Part shown: positions 1 through 10,770 of the stretch, piece after piece
Layout of the letters: each line of letters opens with the position of its first letter
Position numbering within the stretch: position 1 is the stretch's first letter
Assembly (NCBI GenBank): GCA_017311315.1
Contig: CM029666.1
Span: 2,472,871 to 2,536,870 of the forward strand
DNA from: Dendrocalamus latiflorus
Taxonomy: Eukaryota > Streptophyta > Magnoliopsida > Poales > Poaceae
Direction of reading: 5' to 3'
DNA: 64,000 nt
Made by a program: the position numbers and the translations under genes
Notes under the pieces: model-generated
The model's input: the letters and a program-made list of their open reading frames with translations, nothing else
Told to the model about the DNA's origin: nothing
Database searches by the model: none

Positions 1-604
1 AATCTACTCTATTCGAGATGTGGCTCCGCCTATGCTGTCCTGCATAACTTTTTCTCCCTCTCGTTGTTTTGATAGATTACGCACGGCGCCTAATCTTAAT
101 ACTCCGCTTGGATTATACGACAGCAGTAGAGTATCCCATTCCATGTATTTGGGTTGTCGTCGATCGTGTCAAGCTCAGCAGAGTTTATGAGTATTTACTC
201 GTGCATGCCTCGTGTCGATATATCAACGTTTTGTTTCGTATATTGACAAGCAGATTTAGGCGCTGATCAATATGGCTTCAGCTTATTTTTGCACTATTCA
301 TAAATTTCGTCTTTTTCTGAACTTTTGGTTTTTTTTTTGAGTTTTTTTACCGGTTCTTTTTTTCCTCGTATTTGTTTACATTATACGTGATGGGCTAATA
401 TGTTTTTTCTATTTTTAAATTTTTTTTAAATTTAATTATGGTAAATAAGCCTCTGTCAGTTACAATGCTTTTTTCAGCCAGCTACAGTATTTTCAGCTAT
501 AAGCCATGAGGCTTTCAGCCGAACCGATCACCACCTTTAGCAAAGTTGAGATCTTGACAGAAGATTGTACGTGTAGATGTGGCAGCAGGACCCACGAGTA
601 TAAA
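1..604. other. AT-rich intergenic DNA with a dispersed repeat
   Basis: I see no gene here. Positions about 290-510 (T-rich, ending near 'tcagctataagcc') resemble 39580-39830 in the same orientation. They look like members of a dispersed non-coding repeat that also appears, in reverse, near 7690-7900, 33390-33620 and 38860-39120. Confidence 0.5.
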
Positions 605-850
605 GGTAGGACCTACCTCTTACCGCGCCATCCACCATCCATTTCCCTCGAGATTCGTTCCGTATAAGGTAGTGGGGTGTGTATTCTTTGCGTTTTCACA
701 CCTCCAATAATACTGTATTCATATTTTTCCTGTGGTGGCCATGTTGATGTTACACATGTGACAAGTGCATATCCCTTCTCAAGGTCTGCTGCCATTCAAA
801 AGTCCAAATGTTATCATCCACTAAGAACAGTTCGGATTCTGGGCTTGTTT
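605..850. repeat. Duplicated block, left copy
   Basis: This stretch is nearly identical to 32280-32480. Both run from the 'gcgccatccaccatccattt' region through 'caaaagtccaaatgttat'. The 32-kb copy has lost a few bases near 'ttacacatgtgacaag'. The ORFs in both copies are short and not conserved as proteins, so I call it duplicated non-coding DNA, part of the old local duplication that also produced the gene family. Confidence 0.8.
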
Positions 851-953
851 GGCAACGGCTGCGGTTTATGGGTTTTAGCTGAAATTTTTAAATTTTAGCT
901 ATTTACGGTACAGATTATGGAGAGATGCGTTATCCATGCATGTACCCATAGGA

Positions 954-1024
954 CTAACTGCTATACCCATGCATGTATTAAATGATCACACTAAACTGCT
1001 ATACCCATGCATGTATTAAATGAT
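954..1024. repeat. Two-copy tandem repeat (about 35 bp)
   Basis: The phrase 'actgctatacccatgcat' followed by 'gtattaaatgat' occurs at 954-986 and again at 991-1024. No function is apparent. Confidence 0.8.
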
Positions 1025-1230
1025 TGAGAGCTCTTGTGGAGACAACTTATAGCCATTTTATTGTATGAGTTGGCTGCATCATTATCTTTTGATGACATGG
1101 AAATGTATTAGAGGTAGCAGTTATCTAGCAGCTTGCCTCTCTCTCCTCTTTTCTCTCTCTTCTACATAGGATTGTGTTGAAGTGGATTTCGTTAGAGGCG
1201 ACCTAGTCAGCATTATTGTACTTGCTCTAA

Positions 1231-1322
1231 GCGACACCAGCGCATTTCCTCGATATTCCCGATACGCGGACCACGGCCATTTTTAACTGGGGCCCAGCTT
1301 ACGTTCCTAGTAACAAGATCTC
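1231..1322. repeat. Duplicated upstream block, left copy
   Basis: This matches 32837-32928 ('cgcatttcctcgatattccc' through 'taacaagatct'). A weaker version lies directly upstream of both A-type genes (about 8895-8960 and 34345-34430). It is therefore a copy of family promoter sequence detached from any gene. Confidence 0.7.
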
Positions 1323-1930
1323 TCTGTCTTCCGCACATGCTGGGAGACAATAGCCTGCTTCACTTGAGCTTTTCCCGACAACACATAGACATCGGCGATA
1401 AACAGAAGCAACAAAATTTAACCAAACGGCCGAGAAGTCCAATATTGCGGCATGACCATACATACCATACATATTAGAGCAGAGTTCCAAGATGTCTTAC
1501 TTGATGTGCTAGGTAATTAATGTTATCCCATGACAGAGAGGAGATTATACTACTACTATTTACACCCCGTGGCGGTCTTCACCGCCAACCATTCCTAGTC
1601 CTTCAGTGTTAACCAGTAGATATACCTGTACAACTATGCAGCTAGATATTATAATATAGTTATCTTTGATATATAATTCTATTTTTATAATTAAAATACA
1701 ATTGTATTTGTTATATAACTCTAATATCTATATATGATCAATCTATACCGTTATAATCTGGTCTCACCAAAATAAGCGGTGGAGATCAGTTTATTTTCCT
1801 CTCGATTAATGTGAGAATTTTTTAGAATTATTATAAAATGTTCTTACTCTTAAAACGAAGAAGATACCTCGAATATCATCAGTTATTTTTATTTATGCTG
1901 ATCTCTACCAGCGCACACCCAGTTCCCTGA
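1323..1930. other. AT-rich intergenic DNA
   Basis: I see no gene or clear repeat here. The AT-rich 1640-1860 part precedes the promoter of the B-type pseudogene. Confidence 0.4.
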
Positions 1931-1934
1931 TCCC

Positions 1935-1942
1935 TATAGATA
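1935..1942 (+). promoter_or_regulatory. TATA box of B-type pseudogene 1
   Basis: TATAGATA lies about 120 bp upstream of the ATG at 2064. The sequence from here to the ATG aligns with the promoter and leader of the A-type genes at 8.97 and 34.44 kb, including 'gaggccaaaac' and a purine-rich stretch just before the ATG. Confidence 0.6.
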
Positions 1943-2063
1943 CGAACCTTAACCGGGCACCCTCGTGCCCGCATTACTCTCGCTTCCTATCTCCTTCCTT
2001 GACTTTGAGGCCAAAACCTACTATCAAAGTAGCCAGCTGTCACACCAAGCGATATAATTAAAG

Positions 2064-2388
2064 ATGGTGACGCTCGTGGGTTGTGCTCCGAGGGATGGGG
2101 AGGACGACGGTTCTGCGTCCAAGATCCCGGCGGCACTAGGGGGAATCGGCCTCGCCACCGCCTCCACGGCCATCATGTTGGCCGCGTGCGAGCCGCCACG
2201 AGGCTTCGACGAGAACACCTACTTCCTCACCCTCTCGGGGGCCTTTCCTTGCGGGGGTGACCCAGGTGGGCGCCTTCTTCTGGGTCTACGACGACGTCCG
2301 CGGCCGCCTTGCCGCTGGCAAGAAGTTCTTTTACGCCTCCATCGCGCCGCTCGCCGCCGGCCTCTGGATCGGTGGTTTCACTTCTTAG
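2064..2388 (+). pseudogene. B-type small three-helix membrane protein, frameshifted
   Basis: This is the only B-type copy that keeps its 5' half. It opens at the ATG at 2064 with the N-terminus shared with the A type (MVTL, then an acidic stretch, then a first hydrophobic helix around 'GGIGLATASTAIMLAA'). An extra T in 'gcctttcctt' (2241-2250) shifts the frame within the second helix. After the shift the expected remainder is readable up to TAG at 2386-2388: a basic loop (RLAAGKK) and a third helix. The two truncated B copies at 9.6 and 35.1 kb lack the extra T, so it is a lesion here. A retrotransposon interrupts the 3' flank from 2437. It is probably not functional as a full-length protein, although the promoter looks intact. 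The biochemical role of the family is unknown to me. Confidence 0.75.
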
Positions 2389-2436
2389 CATTGGTAAGTC
2401 TACAGCTGCATGCATAAGACTATAAGAGCTAGGTCC

Positions 2437-3100
2437 TGTTAGCCCAAAAAAATGAACAAGCAAAAAAAAAACAATACACACGCGAGAAGAAATGGATACA
2501 ACTGAGGAAGAAATAAACACAGAGACAACTCAATTCTTGGTACTCAACACTCTACGCCTTTCTGTGTTTTCTGCTTCTCTGATACACACGTATACAAGGA
2601 GAGGACTGCTACTCCCGTGCTGGACCAGAGATCACACTACATGCACTCATGTGATGGGAGGAGATAAACACAGAAGAAAGAACACACGGAAACTCGATTT
2701 GTGCTGCAACTGCTTAGCACCAGTAGTTTTTCTCTCTTTTTATTCACTCCCCTCAACCAGTACAAGCAGATTACAAGATGTTAAATAAGCAGAATCAGGA
2801 CGTTGGCTGCTGGTCTCACGGCACGGCTCCTTGACGCACACTACTGCTGCATGCACATCACGCTAGATCCGGACTTCACGCACACACGCCTTCATCCATG
2901 CAACAAACTCCCTGATTTATTCTTTACTCCTGCATGCATCTAACTCCCTGGAGACTTGGCCAACTAACAGAAGCTCACATGGCTATCACACTACAGCCTC
3001 AACGTGAACTAGCACATTTCAAGTTGCATGCATCTACATGCAACATGCAAGGTTGTGCAATACACATATGAACATTTAGACAACAAGATTAAACCCAACA
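2437..3100 (-). repeat. 3' LTR of the gag-only element
   Basis: It is 664 bp long. It starts (minus strand) with TGTTGGG next to the polypurine tract and ends with GGCTAACA at 2437. The distal 170 bp match the 5' LTR remnant at 4101-4228, apart from about 41 bp (2538-2578) missing from that remnant. Confidence 0.8.
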
Positions 3101-3150
3101 ATCACCCCCTTAATCTTGTTGTTATTATTTGAATACCTTCTCGCCAAGCC

Positions 3151-4062
3151 TTAAAGTAGCGCCGGTTCTTCGTCGGCATCCGCCTCGATGAGATATGCCT
3201 GCGCTTTCTCCCTCTTGTTGGGCTTCTGGCATTCTGAAGCAAAGTGTCCATAATCGTTACAATTAAAACACTTTACTTTTGCCTTGTCAATTCGTCGGTA
3301 TCGACGTCCACCGCCGCCACCAAAACCACCTGAGGAGCCTTCACCTTCACGCTTCGACGATCGGGCCTCCCACTCTGCGCGCGTCAGGAGCAAGTGCTCT
3401 TCGTCTTCGTTGTTGTTGCCGTAGCGACGTTCTCCCTCTTCCTGCGTCTTCAAGCGGCCAATTAGCTCTTCGATCGACATATTCTTTATGTCACCGAATT
3501 GCTCAATTGTGGTGACGACGGGAGAGAACTTCTTAGGCACTGCACGAAGAAACTTCCGCACGATGTAGGACTCCTCCATCTTTTCGCCTAGACCACGAAT
3601 CTTGCTGACGATTGTCGTCAACCTCATTGCGAAGTCATCGATCTGTTCGGTGTCCCTCATGCGCAAGTTTTCAAACTCGCTTTTGAGGTTTTGTACACGC
3701 GCCTCCTTGACGCGATCGGCACCGAGATGCATTACCTTCAAGGTGTTCTAGGCCTCCTTTGCGGTCTCCTTCTCAGCTAGGAGCAGCAGCACGTCTTCCG
3801 GTACCGCGAGGAAGATTGCGGCGAGCGCCATTTGATCTTGCCGCTCATTCACCTCTTCATCCACGATTGTGTTCCACACGCCCTGAGCGCGCATGAACAT
3901 CTTCATCTTCACGGCCCATGTCGTGTAGTTGCTTCTCGTGAGCATGGGATACGGGAGGGAGATGCTGCCCTCGCGCGCCGACGCCTTCGGCACGCTCCCA
4001 TCGCCGATCTTCTGAACGCCCCCATCGGCGGTGATGTTTCTCGACGAGCTCGAAGACGACAT
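3151..4062 (-). pseudogene. gag: copia-type Gag with one nonsense codon
   Basis: This is a Gag polyprotein of about 303 residues. It starts at the ATG whose complement is at 4060-4062, giving a serine-rich N-terminus followed by 'LTRSNYTTWAVKMKMFM', typical of plant copia Gag (DUF4219/UBN2 type). The central region contains the helical UBN2 core. A CX2CX4HX4C zinc knuckle (CFNCNDYGHFASEC) lies near the C-terminus, and the chain ends soon after. A TAG at 3748-3750 replaces an expected Trp codon about a third of the way in, consistent with a single G-to-A change. Only Gag is encoded, so any mobility would depend on a relative supplying Pol. Confidence 0.85.
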
Positions 4063-4100
4063 GGATGAAGGTGTACACAAACACAAGCTCTGATACCAAA

Positions 4101-4228
4101 TGTTAGCCTAAAAAATGAACAAGCAAAAAAAACAATACACACGCGAGAAGAAATGGATACAACTGAGGAAGAAATAAACACAAAAACAACTCAATTCTTG
4201 ATACACACGTATACAAGGAGAGGACTGC
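4101..4228 (-). repeat. Truncated 5' LTR of the gag-only element
   Basis: This carries the last part of the LTR only. It joins B-type 3' flank at 4229 ('acgcgcctccgtcgggccac'), which continues what is seen uninterrupted at 9846. Confidence 0.8.
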
Positions 4229-5487
<1,259 letters not shown>

Positions 5488-5496
5488 AAAAATACC

Positions 5497-5850
5497 TTTT
5501 ACACCTGGGTGTAATTACACCCACCTCTAATATACCACCTAAACAAACTTGAAATACTTCTTTGTCACTTTAAGTATATTTGTTTACTAATTATAAGATA
5601 CTCCAATGTGAACCACATGAAAAACTTGTAAAGGAGTTCATAGTTTTTAGCGTATTTTGTAAATACCCTCATACACACACATAAAAAGGAGTATGTCGAA
5701 AAAATGTACATACAACCTTTGAAAAATTGTTCATACCACCTAAATGGTCTTAAATACTCATATACTACATGTACATACCCTTCGTTACGCGAGATACTCC
5801 TTACATTGCGAGATACGATATATGGTGTAATTATACATGGGTGTAGAAAA
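5497..5850. mobile_element. Short TIR element beside (TA)n, Micron-like
   Basis: The ends are imperfect inverted repeats of about 25 bp: 'ttttacacctgggtgtaatt' on the left and the complement of 'aattatacatgggtgtagaa' on the right. The interior is AT-rich and non-coding. TA-rich tracts on both sides recall the Micron class of microsatellite-targeting MITEs described in rice. That assignment is inference. Confidence 0.6.
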
Positions 5851-5886
5851 GAGACTTATATATATGTTTATATATATAGTTGGGCC

Positions 5887-6550
5887 AAATCAACTATTTA
5901 TAGCACAACTAGCCGGCCGGGCCGAGAGAAACGCAGCGTTGCGCTGCAAGCCGCGACCGCCCGTGAATGCCAACGCCCAGCCCAATTTTTCCGTCCGCGC
6001 GGCCTGCCGAATGCCGATCCCCCGGCTCCCGGAGCCCCCTCCCCCCGATCCCCATTTCCGAACGACCGAACGCCATGCCGAATGCAAATCGCGCGGAGCC
6101 GCAAACCCTAACCCTAGCCAGCTAGCCTCGCCGCCTCCGCCCTCCGCTCCGCCGGCGACCGCGCCTCGCCGCCTCCGTCCTTCGCTCCGCCGGCGACCGC
6201 GCCTCGCCGCCTCCACCCTCCGGCCCTCTGAGCTCCGGCTAGATCTGGGCTCTCCGGGCCTCCGGCTCCGTGCCCGCGCCGGCGCGCCGCATGACCGGCG
6301 GCAGCGCCTCCGCCCTCCCGGCTCCGGCCCTACGCTCCGCCGCAGTCCACGACCGGCGACCTGCGACCGCACCAGCCACCAGGCGCGCCTTCGGCCATCC
6401 GCTCCGCACCTCCGCCGGCAGCCCGGCACCGCGGTGCACGACCGGCCGACCAGACCGTGCGCGCGGCCACGCCTCGTCGCCTCCGCTCTGCGCCTCTGCC
6501 TCTGCGGCACGCCGACGGCCGACGCCGGCACATGTGTCTCACTAATCACA
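5887..6550. repeat. GC-rich non-coding block with tandem repeat
   Basis: This is abruptly GC-rich sequence with 'aaaccctaaccctag' at about 6101. Then come 2-3 copies of a unit of about 38-43 bp ('cgccgcctcc...ccggcgaccgcgc') over about 6126-6220. Long open frames exist on both strands but show only Pro/Arg/Ala-rich low-complexity translation. It may be the leader of the captured gene fragment that follows. Confidence 0.5.
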
Positions 6551-7236
6551 TCAGCAGAGCTGCAGAGAAGTCTCAAAATTGCTGAGAGCTCCATCGAAGA
6601 ACGAGGGACCATTTGTGCTTAGCCCATACCTGTTGGTCAGTGTTCTTGCTTTGCTTGCTTCTGGAGATGCTGCTTCCGCATTCATTGACCCAAGTCTCCC
6701 TAGACTTATTACAGCAACTGCCGTTTCATCAGCTGCTGTAGGAACAACTCTAAATCAAGTGATCCTGCCAGAGATTCGAAAGGTAAATTTGATTCCGAAT
6801 TTCCGATGTAGCAAAAATATTCCAGGGGATATCTATTCATTAAGTAAACAAAAAAGAAGTTCTAATACTGTGAGCTGGTAGATAAAATGCTAGTGTCTTT
6901 TGCACAAGCAATATATTATGCTAGCACATGTCTATTAAAATTAGCCTGTTCTATATTGCTTTGTTATTGGATTGGCCCCACCCATTTTGCCATTATGGGT
7001 TGGCATTACTTGCCATTTGGCTAGCATTACTGGCCTAGCATAATTTCGACTTTCCTTAACCATACTATCAACAAGTCTTAATGTTTTTTATTGAGTAACT
7101 TTTTTTGGAGGGCGACATAGTTTCTTATAATTCTGAGTCATAAACTATGATGTCCATTATCTGTTCTCCTTGACCAAAGTCTTGTGTCATGTCCAGCTTC
7201 CGCAAAAGGCAGTAGATATAGTTGTTGTACGACATT
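6551..7236 (+). pseudogene. Captured two-exon fragment of a conserved plant gene
   Basis: Exon-like sequence at 6551-6782 reads 'AELQRSLKIAESSIEERGT', then after a one-base frameshift near 6618-6622 'SPYLLVSVLALLASGD' and 'AASAFIDPSLPRLITATAVS', ending 'NQVILPEIRK'. A GT donor follows at 6783 (AAG|GTAAAT). An AG acceptor at 7195-7196 resumes with 'LPQKAVDIVVVRH' (7197-7235), which continues the protein sense. The retained intron argues against a processed retrocopy. The protein looks like a conserved, probably membrane-associated plant protein, but I cannot name the family with confidence. No start, further exons or stop of the parent gene are present, so it is a transposed or captured fragment. 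Its right edge coincides with the start of the block shared with 33 kb. Confidence 0.65.
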
Positions 7237-8968
7237 TAATCTAGCTGAAATAGTGAAATGTTAAATATGATATTGCAGTTGTGTTCTATGATTGTACTGA
7301 AAAATATTTTTACAACTTCGAACACCCATTCCAAAATGCCTGCGTTCGCCACTGCCTGAACCGACCCCAAAATGAAAACAAAGGATAAAGGGTGTTCTTT
7401 TATACCGCAGCTGATAGTTTTGTTTGTGTTTTTCGACGCGACGGTAGACAACGGAGATATCGACGCAGAAGGCGCACATGATTTTATACCGATGTGGAAG
7501 GCACACACGATCGTAGACTCCAAAAATTGTTTAAAAAATCCGCCTCAAGACACCGTATCGCTACGACATTTGGTTTTTTGACTTCCGAAGAAATCAAGAG
7601 CCAAAATCACAAGCATACACAGTACTGTCAGTACACACAATGAAGAAGCCATTAATGAGGGTCTTATTGAAATGCCTGGCTCAAGGTGGCTGCGAGCTAT
7701 GGCTTTTGGCACTATTCGGCATTATGCGGTATTATAACAGTTTTATTTTAGTACTGTAATTGCTGCGAGCTTTTTCAGTATAAATAAATTTTAAATATGC
7801 AAAAATAAAGCTTACGTCATCACAGATAATGTAAAGGAATAAGAAAAAATAAAAATAAAAACCTAAAAAGTAAAAAAAGATAAAATTAGAAGTTCATGCT
7901 TTCTAAGTGGCTTCTAAAATCGTTTAAAGCGGGCCTGTCGGGAAGATCAGAAGAACGGCACTCGGCGTGGAGAGCAGGAGCGCCAGGGGCCAATTATGCC
8001 TTTGAGCCGGGCCATAATCCGCAATACGTGGCAGCGGGGCCCAGTTCTGGCTTCGCTTCTTTCACTGACACGCCGGGTACCTTGTACTGCGGGCCCTCGT
8101 ATGAGATGGTGGTGGAGGAATTGTCTTCGTGAGCAGAGCCGCACGGGCACGTCCCCGTCCATGTTCGAATGGAATCGGCTGGTCAATGGATCATTGGGTC
8201 GTGCTCAAACTAGTTTACTAGTTATAATTTTTAATTTATAGTGGAATTGTACTGTAACTCGTAAGTTTTTTCCTATAAAATAGAAAAAATTATTATATTA
8301 TCACGGATGATAAAAAGTAAGACATAAAAAGAAAAACCAAAAAAGGGCAGAAAAAACAAAATAAGTTAAAATTAAAAGTAAACATGTTTTAAGTAGCTTC
8401 TATTTTAAATAAACTGAAAGCTAAAAAATTAGAAGGTAAAATCGTCTAGAGTATGTCCAAAATCAAAGGTAGAGGAATGAATGGCAAATTATGCGGCGGC
8501 GGGGCAATCATCGCAAAAAATTCTGGCTGAATTATTGCGAACAGTATCTGAAGGAAAAGCAGTGGAACCGTCTCTATCGACACTGAGGCACTGAGCTCTG
8601 TGGTTTCTGAACCGTCTCTTAACCAACTACGGTATATATTTGGCCCGTTTTTTTTTTTTTGTCTCTCTTTTGCAAGAGTCTAATAGATGACCTCACACCC
8701 ACGACACACCTCCGGCGTCTGATCATTATCCCGTTGTTCGGGCCATTCTCCTTTCCTCGTGATGGCCCACCTGACAAGCCATCTATGCTCGTTTCGTCCC
8801 CTATTGCTCGTGCTTTAATTAACTTTTAATAAAAAGGCGCCGAAAAAGATGATAAAAATGGTCATGGTTCCAAATCTGCATAAAAGATGGCCATAGGGAA
8901 CTTCCTCGATCTTTCCGATACCGAACCACACCTGACGTTCCTGCCCGGCCGCTTCTTCCCTCATCCCT

Positions 8969-8976
8969 ATATATAC
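8969..8976 (+). promoter_or_regulatory. TATA box of A-type gene 1
   Basis: TATATATA lies about 95 bp upstream of the ATG at 9070. The same context (catccctatatat...cgcaccctcaaaccc) precedes the second A gene. Confidence 0.7.
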
Positions 8977-9069
8977 GCACCCTCAAACCCGTATTACTCA
9001 CGCTCCCGATCTCCCTCCTTATTTGGAGGCCAAACTTCCCTCGTCCACCACCAAGGGACATAATTGAAG

Positions 9070-9399
9070 ATGGTTACGCTCATGAGCTTTGTTCCGCGGG
9101 AAGCGGAGGCCGATGGTGCTGTGTCCAAGATCCCGACGGCGCTGGGGGGAGTCGGCCTCGCCACAGCCTCCATGGCCATCACCTTGGCCCTGTCCAAGCC
9201 GCCGCCCGGGTTCGACAAGGACGCCTACCTCCTCGCCCTCTCGGGGTCCTTCCTTGCAGGGGTGGCCGAGCTGTGCGCCGCCGTCTGGGTGTCAGACAAC
9301 GTCCGTGGCCGCCGTGCCGCTGGCAAGAAGTTCGTCTACGCGTCCGTCATGCCGCTCATTGTCTCCGCCGGCCTCTCGGTGGCTTCGCTGCTCTGGTGA
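9070..9399 (+). CDS. A-type small three-helix membrane protein, copy 1
   Basis: This is an intact 109-residue reading frame. I chose the ATG at 9070 because the homologous ATG is kept in the A copy at 34564 and the B copy at 2064. The first ~20 residues are polar and acidic (PREAEADGAVSK). Three hydrophobic segments follow at about residues 22-41, 51-74 and 88-109. A PPPGFDKDAY loop separates helices 1 and 2, and a basic loop (RGRRAAGKK) separates helices 2 and 3. The chain ends in SLLW. There is no cleavable signal peptide, so I predict an integral membrane protein of unknown compartment and function. The third codon position is strongly GC, like many grass genes. A chimeric B-type fragment follows in the same orientation, and a C-type relative lies in reverse at 21.4 kb. 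I do not recognise a named domain. Confidence 0.85.
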   Translation: MVTLMSFVPREAEADGAVSKIPTALGGVGLATASMAITLALSKPPPGFDKDAYLLALSGSFLAGVAELCAAVWVSDNVRGRRAAGKKFVYASVMPLIVSAGLSVASLLW

Positions 9400-9425
9400 T
9401 CGAGTCGCGCCCGATCGAGATTCGA

Positions 9426-9502
9426 GACCATGCATGCATGCGTGGTCCCTGGATGTGAAGTAATAATCGTGCTAATTAAGCTCCTCCATCAGCTGAGCTG
9501 AT
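9426..9502 (+). promoter_or_regulatory. Two conserved palindromes in the A1 3' flank
   Basis: Positions 9426-9447 (GACC, then ATGCATGCATGCGT, then GGTC) form a near-perfect 22-bp palindrome with overlapping CATGCATG (RY-type) motifs. Positions 9488-9502 (ATCAGCTGAGCTGAT) form a perfect one. Both recur at the same place downstream of A2 (34909-34930, 34967-34981), C1 (21379-21400, 21322-21336) and, with one mismatch each, C2 (37711-37732, 37653-37667). Their role is unknown. An RNA hairpin or a protein site is possible. Confidence 0.6.
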
Positions 9503-9581
9503 AGCACATAAATACTCTACTTGCATGTTTCCTATTAATCTGTCTGCTCATGTGTGTTAATTAAGAGTCGCTCAGTCGAAT

Positions 9582-9806
9582 ATGCTGTATACGCGCATGC
9601 ATGTGCCATGCTGTGTACTTGTATCATGCTGTGACGAGAACACCTACTTCCTGGCCTTCCTTGCGGGGGTGACCCAGGTGTGCGCCCCCGTCTGGGTCTA
9701 CGGCGACGTCCGCGGCCGCCGCGCCGCTGGCAAGAAGTTCTTGTACGCCTCCATCGCGCCGCTCGCCGTCGCCGTCGGTCTCTGGATCGGTGGTTTCATT
9801 GCTTAG
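9582..9806 (+). pseudogene. B-type 3' fragment fused to A-type 3' flank, copy 1
   Basis: From 9633 the sequence is the distal half of a B-type gene (DENTYF, second helix, basic loop GRRAAGKK, third helix ending WIGGFIA, TAG at 9804-9806). Upstream of 9633 it is A-type 3' flank, recognisable because the same sequence continues differently downstream of the C genes. The frame is open across the junction, so from the ATG at 9582 a chimeric protein of 74 residues is possible. Its first 17 residues derive from former non-coding DNA. A 12-bp in-frame deletion removes part of helix 2 compared with 2064 and 35112. I judge it a truncated relic, but expression cannot be excluded. The paralogue at 35.1 kb has the identical junction. 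Confidence 0.7.
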
Positions 9807-10061
9807 CGTTGGTAAGTCTACAGCTGCATGATGCGTGAGAACCAGGTACGCGCCTCCGTCGGGCCACTCCAGTGCTCCACTGTTTGGCGTCGGCCTCTCA
9901 ATCGGAGCACATTAACCTAGCTCTGTGTGTGTCAATGTTGTACTCTTGTTTCGTCTTTCGTGTGTTGCTTTGCTTGCTTCTTCACTTGGGTTGGTCACGC
10001 GGCCGTGCGCCAGTCGTTGTACCTCTTGTTTAATTAGCCCACTGTGTATCACATATATTTA
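9807..10061. other. B-type 3' flank
   Basis: No gene. It aligns with 2389-2434 plus 4229-4450 and with 35298-35485, which gives the empty-site sequence for the retrotransposon at 2437-4228. Confidence 0.7.
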
Positions 10062-10770
10062 TTGGTATTTGCTAGATAGCACTCAAGTATTTTTCTTGTT
10101 TGGGAGCACTTAATTTTTTTATCTATTAGATATTGCTTTGTTTGTGTTTTATGGTTTTGACTTTGTGATTTTTTCTATATCAACTATGTGATAAGAGAGT
10201 AATCAATTTGTTTAGTACCGTCGGGAGCCACAACATAAACGAACAAGTAGAGTTTTTCTATAGTTTTTTGTTGTGTTCCTTATAGTTTGTTGGTAGTATC
10301 TAGGGAGAACTTGAGTACTTTTTTTTGTTAAGTAGCACTCAAATTTTGAGCCTTTAGATCTAGAACCAATAGGTGAAATTACTTTACGTTCTCCCCTACC
10401 ATTTGAGTACTATTTTGTTAAGGAGTACTCAATTTTTTAGATGTTAGATGCATATCTACCTTTATCCACTAACTTACCATTAGTTATTAGCATGTGATGT
10501 TATACATTGAGAAATGCTCTAATACATATTATTCTTTTATTTATGACATTCTTACATCAATTATATACTAGTTTTACATAAATTAAACTATGTAAAAAAT
10601 GATGTAACAATTTGTAGAAAAGAAAAACAAAACAAACTAGAAATTTGCTAGATGGCACTCGAGTCTTTTTTTTTTTATTTATGAGCACTCAATTTTTTAT
10701 CCACTAGATATTATTTTGTTTGTACTTTATGGTTTTAACTTTGTGACACCACTATTAAATTGCATTGCAT
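10062..10770. repeat. AT-rich insertion bounded by about 105-bp direct repeats
   Basis: This stretch is absent from the aligned positions at 4450 and 35485, so it is an insertion. Similar direct repeats sit at its two ends (about 10064-10171 and 10643-10748, each starting 'ttgctagat.gcactc' and ending 'tgactttgtga' or similar). Shorter internal echoes ('gagtact...agcactcaattttt') lie near 10312-10370 and 10400-10440. There is no coding capacity. It could be a TRIM-like element, but I see no clean TG...CA ends or target duplication. Confidence 0.5.

Larger units (their letters stand above)
2437..4228 (-). mobile_element. Gag-only Ty1/copia-type LTR element, 5' LTR truncated
   Basis: The element reads on the minus strand. 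Its 3' LTR is 2437-3100 (TGTTGGG...CTAACA in element orientation), preceded by a polypurine tract (AAGGGGGTGA, around 3103-3113). Its 5' LTR survives only as the last 128 bp (4101-4228). Just inside it, 4083-4100 holds the reverse complement of TGGTATCAGAGC, the usual initiator-Met tRNA primer site. The 1.0-kb interior encodes only Gag and goes almost directly from the Gag stop to the polypurine tract, so protease, integrase, RT and RNase H are absent. No target-site duplication is visible, as expected with a truncated 5' LTR. The empty site can be read from the paralogues at 9837-9860 and 35323-35340: the element sits in the 3' flank of a B-type gene. Confidence 0.85.

Noticed and set aside
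2340..2400. Introns ending or starting at 'tggtaagt' after the B and C stop regions
   Set aside because: A good splice donor (GGTAAGT) follows the last helix in the B copies and overlaps the stop in the C copies, but I see no matching acceptor with a conserved downstream exon. I left the genes as single exons.
4083..4100. tRNA-like sequence (also at 62309-62321)
   Set aside because: These are the 12-13-nt primer-binding sites complementary to initiator tRNA, not tRNA genes. I found no tRNA cloverleaf in the window.
5837..6622. 261-codon forward frame and 240-codon reverse frame
   Set aside because: GC-rich tandem-repeat sequence opens several frames at once; the translation is Pro/Arg/Ala-rich with no domain. 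Only the last part (from 6551) resembles a conserved protein, and it is frameshifted.
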